From Macrocystis pyrifera (lineage: Eukaryota > Sar > Phaeophyceae > Laminariales > Laminariaceae): a stretch of DNA of 64,000 nucleotides. This document shows positions 56,861 through 64,000 of the stretch, one piece after another (the first letter of the stretch is position 1; each line of letters begins with the position of its first letter). Location: contig JASSKH010000026.1 of assembly GCA_031763025.1 (NCBI GenBank), positions 1,860,001 through 1,924,000 on the forward strand, read 5' to 3'. The position numbers and the translations under genes were made by a program. The notes under the pieces were generated by a model. That model had not been told where the DNA came from. It was given only the letters and a program-made list of their open reading frames with translations, and searched no databases.

Positions 56861-57925
56861 ATTCTGCACCCCAACCAGACCTGACAGAATTCATGAGATT
56901 ACACCAGCGCCGCCCCGCCCTTTGGCTGAGCCCTCGCTTGCCCAGGTCCTCCTTTGGAGTTTTCGACCTGTTTTTCTGACGCGCCGGCTGATCACAGCCC
57001 CGAGATTTTGGCTGTCGCACCTAGTGTCGACCCCTCCCTCGCGCTGCCAGAACATGGCCCCTGCCTCGTCGGGGGCACCATTACCCTCGATGACGCCTCT
57101 TTTACAACGAAAATCGCGATTCTCAGGGGAGCTGGCGTTCTTGCACCTTTTGATTGCGTGGCGCTTCTTGACACTGGTTCCCCGCAGACTTTCACCCGAC
57201 GAGATGTTTTGGATCGCATGCACTCGGTTGGTGCGGCATCCCTCGCGTGCGAGCAGAAAGGCGCCCCTCGTTCCTGGGGGGGGGTTGGCGAATCGGCCCC
57301 TCTGAAGACTTCGACGAGTGTGCGCCTGAGCGTTCAATTATCTCGAGAAAATGAGCCTACTTGCTCCCTCGCAGTTTGGGCCTACGTGGTCCCCCCCTCG
57401 GTGATGCAGCATGCTGTACTATTAGGACGTGACAGCTTGATGCGTTTTAATAGCCGCTCCTACCGCTCTCTGCCACCTCGGCCGTCTGATCAACGCGTTT
57501 TTGGCGAGCTAGAGTTAGTTCACCACGCCCCGACAGGCATGTCCGTGTACGCCATCGACCCCGCCGCTTCGGGTGGAGGCTTCCATCTACGCTACGAGGG
57601 CGCAGCAGGCGTCACCCTGTCCGACGATCCCCAGCTGCTTGCTGTTAACTTTGTTCGAAGCGATCGCTCCCCGGCCCTACTGGACACTACTTGGTCGACA
57701 TGATGCCCCAGCCCGACCTACCCTCGGTCGAGGAGCACTTCGTCTCCTCCGGACGACAGGTTCTTCCCCTCGTTGGAGTGGCGGCCCTCGAGCCGGGGGA
57801 TGTCCTCGGCGTCGCCCACGCCCCACTGCTGAGCGTCCCCCTGGACGTTTTGCAGCAGGACAACCGAGCCCCCAGCCCTCCCTCCGGACTAGGTGAGGTG
57901 TGTTCGGTTCCAGCAGTTACTGCCC

Positions 57926-58318
57926 CCCCCCTCGCAGCTCTTTACTCTGCACAAGGGAATTGATCGTATCACGTAGTGTGCAAGGTAAGGCACCCAAGAG
58001 GCAGTTACATAGTACTCCCATTGCTGTCTCTGGAAGTGGCCAACCGGAAATTAAACTAACTCATTGAAGCTGTCATCCATATGCAAGAAAGTCCGCCTCA
58101 CAAGCGGTTCTTAGTAGGATGCAGCTCACCCTTCATGCGACTCGCCGGACACCTCACGGCGCTTCGCGCTTGGTGCAAGCAATGTCTGCCTGGTCGGTGA
58201 AAACCCGACATGCTCCGTCCCGGCATTGTAGGGATGCGAGGGTCTATGGTCATACGACTACGGCCATGCATGAGATCGAGTACATCTCTCTTATCGAGTA
58301 CACCCCCCCTCGCAGCTC
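57926..58318. repeat. Segment bracketed by a direct repeat inside the Ty3 element
   Basis: The word CCCCCCCTCGCAGCTC occurs at about 57,926 and again at about 58,303. The stretch between them includes about 140 bp that also occurs near 33,330-33,450 outside any Ty3 element. This fits a small element inserted between the protease and RT parts, with a duplicated target. Confidence 0.55.
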
Positions 58319-60218
58319 CAGCCTCGCCCTCGCCTGCACTGCTTGTGCGTTTGACCTCAGAACAGCGCGCTTCGTTCCTGCGCGTCTGGGCACGCTTGCC
58401 GTCACATCTGCAGGAGGTGACTTTTGATCTCCACGGCGCAGGCTGGACCCCTGCGGTCATCGAACAGCTGGGGGACGTTCTCTGCGAATTTCCTGACGTT
58501 TTCTCGAAGTCCAAGTCGGATTTTGGTTCCTGCTCGTTGATGACTTTCGTGATCTCGGTCCCGGAAGGAAGCACTCCTGTCACGTCCAGGCCGCACCGCA
58601 TCAACCCCATCCTGGCCAAGGAAGTGGAGGCCACCTTGGATCAGTACCTAGCGGCAGGTCTGATCCAGCACTCGACTTCCCCGTATTCGAGCCCGCTGGT
58701 GGTCATCCCGAAGAAGTCTGGAGGCGTTCGGATCACCGTGAACTACAAAAAACTCAACCAGATCAGCCAACTCAGCCAGCTGCCTATTCCTCGCGTGGAC
58801 CAAATCCTCGACTCCCTGGGGAAGGGACGGGTGTTTTCCCTCTTCGATTTGGTCTCCTCGTTCCACCAGATTACCGCGCACAAGGACACCGTCCCTCATA
58901 CGGCGTTCTGCACTCCCACGGGCCTTTACGAGTGGCTCGTCATGCCCCAAGGCAGCAATGCTTCGCCCGGCTGGTTCGTCAAAGTGATTAACGAAGTCAT
59001 TAAAGGCCTGGCACAAGTGGCGGCCTACCTTGATGATGTGATCGTTTTCGACTCTGACCCGACGGCCCACGTCCGGACGATACGAGCCCTCTTCGAACGC
59101 CTGCGCAAACACAACCTCAACCTCTCTCCCTCGAAGGCTCGCCTCGGCGCCACGGACGCCAATTTTCTGGGTCACTCCATTTTCGCCCGCGGGTATAAGC
59201 CCTAATGCGGAAAAAGTTTCGGCTTTGCTGAAAATGCCCATGCCCAAGGACCTCAAGCAGGTCCGCGCCCTAATGGGCGGCGTAGGATATTATCGCAAGT
59301 TCCTGCCCGATCTGTCTAAACGGATACGTCCTCGCACCGCCCTTCTCCGGAAGGGGGTCAAGTATGTCTTCACGCCGGCTATGGAAGTTATCGTCCGCCA
59401 GATCCTCGCCAAGCTCGCGGCCCCACCGATTTTGGTTTTCCCTGACTGGGATGCCGTAGCCGACGGCTTCCGCCCCTTCCACGTGTACTGCGACGCCTGC
59501 ATCGACGGTTTCGGTGCCGCGCTCGAACAAGAACAACCGGACGGCTCGGTACGGCCCATTGCTTATATCAGCCGCGCTACCCTCGATTCCGAAAGGCACT
59601 AGGAACCGTTGGACCTGGAAGCTGGCAGCATTTTCTGGGCCATCAAACGACTCCGAGGTTACCTGTGGGGCACGAAATTTCGAATATTTCCGGACCACAA
59701 AGCACTTGAGAGTATCGGCAAAGTAGGGGACCACAACGCGCACGTCCAGCGGTGGATCGAGTTCCTCACCGCGTTCGACTACACCCTCGAGTACCGCAAG
59801 GGCAGCGCCAACGGAAATGCTGACTTTCTCTCCCGTTTGCTAGAGCCCGCCACAGAACACGACCGCAGTGGATCTAGCTGCCTCAACCCCGTCGAGGACG
59901 GTGGTATCTTCCTCATCCAAGACTGTGGGCTTCGCACTCACTCTTCGCCGACCCCTGGTGTCGGTTTGGGTGGGCTGGTGTCCCGCAGTGAAAGTGCCGT
60001 CTTGGGTGGGCTACCTCTCGCCTCTTCGGATTTTCGCGATTTTCGCACACACGGGCCACGTATGAGGATTGACGACCTCTCTGCTCCTTCGGGGAGATTC
60101 GTCGCTCGTGTATCTGCTTCCGTCGCCACCGTCGATCGCCGTCCTACTTTGGGGGACTTTTCACCCCTCGCCAACGCTGCTTTCGCTTCGGCTTTTGTCG
60201 TACCCTCCGGGGGCGCCC

Positions 60219-60466
60219 GGGCTCTGCAGAAGCCCCCGCTGCAGCGATGATTGTCGCCAGGTCGCTCCTCCCCCGACGAGCACTTTACAGGTCGAAGATT
60301 CCGTCGTGAGCACTGCTCCGTCCGCGTGTTCCCTTTCATGCCAGGGCTCCGCAGAAGCCCCCGCTGCAGCGACGATTATCGCCCAGCGTGCTCCTCCCCC
60401 GACGAGCACTTTACAGGGAAAAGATTCTGCCGTGATCACTGATCCGGCCGCGTCTACCCCATCGCC
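60219..60466. repeat. Tandem duplication of about 124 bp in the Ty3 tail region
   Basis: GGGCTCTGCAGAAGCCCCCG at 60,219 recurs at 60,343, followed each time by GACGAGCACTTTACAGG. The two copies differ at several positions. Confidence 0.8.
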
Positions 60467-61029
60467 GCCTGGCAACCCGGCGCCTCCGAACGTTTTGCCG
60501 TCTTCAGGCCGCATCTCATCGCGGACGCGCCGACGAACAGCCGCCGCCGCTGGCGCCGTGCCGTCTGCTGTTGATTATGGCTTCGGGCCCTGCGGGACCC
60601 CTAGACCATCAGCCCGGCGTGCTATCACCCCGCTGCGAGCCCCACGGCCGCGACCGCCCGCACCCGTCGTTTTAGCCCCGACTCTTGCCGCCTCGTCCGT
60701 CCCGACGGTACCAATCCCGTCCGGCCGCGACCGCACCGAGCCCGTGGGAGCTCCTCCTTTAATACTTCCGCCGCCAACTGACGCACCTCCCGTCACCTCG
60801 ACCGACTTGGGCGCCCACGGCGCAGCTGCCGAGTTTCAGTTCGGTGATTTCCGCAGCACGCTATTCGCACGCCGACTGGGCTCGGGAACAACAGGCTGAG
60901 CCTTCGTGCACTGCCGCCATGCGCTGCATAGCCCTTGGCCGACCGGAAGTTTTGCCAGACGACTTTTTATCAGGTTTCCCTTCCCACCAGCGCCTTCCCT
61001 TCTCGTAAGATCAAGAGCTGGCCACCAAG

Positions 61030-64000
61030 GATTTACATGCCCACCTCCCCAAAAACCTCAAAGCCCAAAAGCCCCCCCGACAAACTCCGGACTCACACCA
61101 TCACCCCGACCGACACGGCGCTTGAATTTCAAGTAGCGAACGTTTCCGTGCCAACCCGTACCCGTGCCCTCACCCGGCATGGCGCTACCGAATTTCTGAG
61201 CGCAGGATTTACATGCCCACCTCCCATAAAAACGCAAAGGCCAAGAAAACCCCCCCCGACAAACTCCGGACTCACACCATCACCCCGACCGACACGGCGC
61301 TTGAATTTCAAGTAGCGAACGTTTCCGTGCCAACCCGTACCCGTGCCCTCACCCGGCATGGCGCTACCGAATTTCTGAGCGCAGGATTTACATGCCCAAT
61401 TCCCCCAAAAACGCAAAGGCCAAAACAAACCCCCGACAAACTCCGGACTCACACCATCACCCCGACCGACACGGCGCTTGAATTTCAAGTAGCGAACGTT
61501 TCCGTGCCAACCCGTACCCGTGCCCTCACCCGGCATGGCGCTACCGAATTTCTGAGCGCAGGATTTACATGCCCACCTCCCCCAAAAACGCAAATCTCAC
61601 AAACAAGCAGGCTCACGCTAATAACTGGACACGGCGCTTCAACCTCCAGCCCAAACGTACGTGCCCGCAACTCCTACAAAGACAAGGCCAGAAAAGACAA
61701 CACCACACGAGCAACAGGTACTTAGCTGACAGCTCTTGGAGTCCAGCCCACAGGTCGTCGTCTTGGCCGTCTTGAAGCACACCTTTTTGAGGGGGGAGCG
61801 AAAAAGGGACGGGGAGTGACCTCTGGGGCAAGAGCAGCAGCACCGCTAGCATAACCACGCTCAGGAAACACTGCTCAAACTCAAAAAAAAAAAAAACAAA
61901 GCGAAACTAAAACAAGAAAGAGAAAAAAAAAAGAAGAGACCGCCCACAAAAAAAGCGAGGTACACTAGCTGCAGAACGTACAGGTCAGCCGCGCGCGCAC
62001 AAGACTCCACGACACCATGAGCAACAAAATTCTCCCACTATTGAAGCAAGCACTCAAACTCCCTGCCCTATGCCGCCCTGCCCAACCAGGAAGTCCAGGA
62101 CGATGCTGGCCCCCAGGTAGTACACGACGATCCAGACGCCTGTGGGAAACACGACACGCGGGGGACAAGGGAGCGAGGGCGGGAGCGAGCAAGCCCACCG
62201 AGGCGAGAACGCCTCGGGGAAAAAAGAAACAAAAATGGCCTGCCCGCTCCCTCCACAGACGATGCGCGAGAAGAGTCAGGACGGCAGCCAAGCGACGAAG
62301 TAGGGCATGCCACCATAACACCAGCACCACCTCTGACACGACCCAAACCTCAAAACCTAGCCACCTCACACCAATCCCGACACGGCGCTATAGCACTGCC
62401 CCTCGCCCGGCATGGCGCTACCGAATTTCTGAGCGCAGGGTTTGCATGCCCACCTCCCCAAAAACCTCAAAGGCCAAAAGCCCCCCCGACAAACTCCGGA
62501 CTCACACCATCACCCCGACCGACACGGCGCTTGAATTTCAAGTAGCGAACGTTTCCGTGCCAACCCGTACCCGTGCCCTCACCCGGCATGGCGCTACCGA
62601 ATTTCTGAGCGCAGGATTTGCATGCCCAATTCCCCCAAAAACGCAAAGGCCAAAACAAACCCTCGACAAACTCCGGACTCACACCATAACCCCGACCGAC
62701 ACGGCGCTTGAATTTCAAGTAGCGAACGTTTCCGTGCCAACCCGTACCCGTGCCCTCACCCGGCATGGCGCTACCGAATTTCTGAGCGCAGGATTTGCAT
62801 GCCCAATTCCCCCAAAAACGCAAAGGCCAAAACAAACCCTCGACAAACTCCGGACTCACACCATCACCCCGACCGACACGGCGCTTGAATTTCAAGTAGC
62901 GAACGTTTCCGTGCCAACCCGTACCCGTGCCCTCACCCGGCATGGCGCTACCGAATTTCTGAGCGCAGGATTTACATGCCCACCTCCCCCAAAAACGCAA
63001 ATCTCACAAACAAGCAGGCTCACGCTAATAACTGGACACGGCGCTTCAACCTCCAGCCCAAACGTACGTGCCCGCAACTCCTACAAAGACAAGGCCAGAA
63101 AAGACAACACCACACGAGCAACAGGTACTTAGCTGACAGCTCTTGGAGTCCAGCCCACAGGTCTTCATCTTGGCCGTCTTGAAGCACACCTTTTTTAGGG
63201 GGGAGAGAAAAAGGGACGGGGCGTGACCTCTGGGGCAAGAGCAGCAGCACCGCTAGCATAACCACGCTCAGGAAACACTGCTCAAACTCAAAAAAAAAAA
63301 ACAAAGCAAAACTAAAACAAGAAAGAGAAAAAAAAAAGAAGAGACCGCCCACAAAAAAAGCGAGGTACACTAGCTGCAGAACGTACAGGTCAGCCGCGCG
63401 CGCACAAGACTCCACGACACCATGAGCAACAAAATTCTCCCACTATTGAAGCAAGCACTCAAACTCCCTGCCCTATGCCGCCCTGCCCAACCAGGAAGTC
63501 CAGGACGATGCTGGCCCCCAGGTAGTACACGACGATCCAGACGCCTGTGGGAAACACGACACGCGGGGGACAAGGGAGCGAGGGCGGAGCGAGCAAGCCC
63601 ACCGAGGCGAGAACGCCTCGGGGAAAAAAAGAAACAAAAATGGCCTGCCCGCTCCCTCCACAGACGATGCGCGAGAAGAGTCAGGACGGCAGCCAAGCGA
63701 CGAAGTAGGGCATGCCACCATAACACCAGCACCACCTCTGACACGACCCAAACCTCAAAACCTAGCCACCTCACACCAATCCCGACACGGCGCTATAGCA
63801 CTGCCCCTCGCCCGGCATGGCGCTACCGAATTTCTGAGCGCAGGGTTTGCATGCCCACCTCCCCAAAAACCTCAAAGGCCAAAAGCCCCCCCGACAAACT
63901 CCGGACTCACACCATAACCCCGACCGACACGGCGCTTGAATTTCAAGTAGCGAACGTTTCCGTGCCAACCCGTACCCGTGCCCTCACCCAGCATGGCGCT
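61030..64000. repeat. Higher-order satellite array, right block (open at window edge)
   Basis: The same satellite as at 11.7-20.8 kb begins in mid-subrepeat at 61,030. One partial unit (to about 61,961) and one complete unit of about 1,404 bp (marker ATGAGCAACAAAATTCTCCC at 62,017 and 63,422) are followed by a third that runs off the window. The shorter unit has three inner subrepeat steps instead of four, which explains the difference of about 179 bp from the 1,583-bp units. These units are more diverged from each other and from the left block than the left-block units are among themselves. Confidence 0.95.

Larger units (their letters stand above)
53453..61029 (+). mobile_element. Ty3/Gypsy-type retroelement carrying a NADAR domain, broken
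   Basis: Parts read in order on the plus strand are: gag-like region (about 53,453-55,319) with a zinc-knuckle-like CHEDTHSLRQC; a Ser/Pro-rich stretch; a NADAR domain (about 56,350-56,860); an aspartic protease region with LDTGS (about 57,040-57,330); reverse transcriptase with the YLDD catalytic motif (about 58,540-59,205); RNase H (about 59,470-59,840); and a Ser/Pro-rich tail. LTRs and a complete integrase were not found. The element abuts satellite DNA at about 61,030. It is broken, with roughly six to eight breaks. The order protease-RT-RNase H and the RT motifs place it in the Ty3/Gypsy group. Gag similarity to the 42.3 kb element is high, so the family has been active in the recent past. 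Confidence 0.85.

Overview
The window is nuclear DNA of a eukaryote. It has GT-AG split genes with kilobase introns, a tRNA-derived SINE, several MITE families, hAT-type and Ty3/Gypsy-type elements, a LINE tail and a higher-order satellite. No operons, ribosome-binding sites or CRISPR arrays are present. The Pmp-like (GGA[I/L/V], FxxN) secreted protein, the style of the LINE and Ty3 proteins and the long intron lengths suggest a photosynthetic stramenopile, most likely a brown alga. That assignment is an inference, not read from a marker gene.

Layout. (1) 1-5,692, minus strand: a cysteine-rich secreted protein gene with exon 1 at 5,003-5,692, a matching-phase exon at 594-1 that runs off the window, and a 4.4 kb intervening stretch. 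(2) 5,700-11,700: no gene; repeats and a compact, young LTR element (7,647-9,215, minus). (3) 11,700-20,816: six head-to-tail units of a satellite, about 1,583 bp each, that carries an inner ladder of 175-177 bp subrepeats. (4) 20,820-30,700: no convincing host gene; a tyrosine-recombinase remnant, SINE pieces, a GATC-rich minisatellite and a long foldback element with a MITE inside. (5) 30,724-45,522, minus strand: the best gene of the window, an eight-exon gene predicted to encode a 412-residue secreted Pmp-like beta-helix protein. Its introns hold a short LTR element, a hAT element and five MITEs. (6) 45,600-53,450: dispersed repeats, three SINE copies, a second hAT element with internal pentamer arrays, a LINE tail and an LTR-element remnant. 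(7) 53,453-61,029: a broken Ty3/Gypsy element that carries a NADAR domain between its gag and protease parts. (8) 61,030-64,000: the same satellite again, open at the window edge.

How it fits together. Only two host genes are supported, both encoding secreted proteins on the minus strand, and their interiors have been colonised by small mobile elements. The three LTR-element bodies share LTR starts or a primer-binding site, which suggests short non-autonomous derivatives that depend on a larger Ty3 family. The satellite with a nucleosome-sized inner monomer, interrupted by a Ty3 element, resembles pericentromeric DNA. In each of its eight complete or nearly complete units, one short minus-strand reading frame with a hydrophobic N-terminus stays open.

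All splice sites and boundaries were read by eye. No similarity search, transcript or structure prediction was available.
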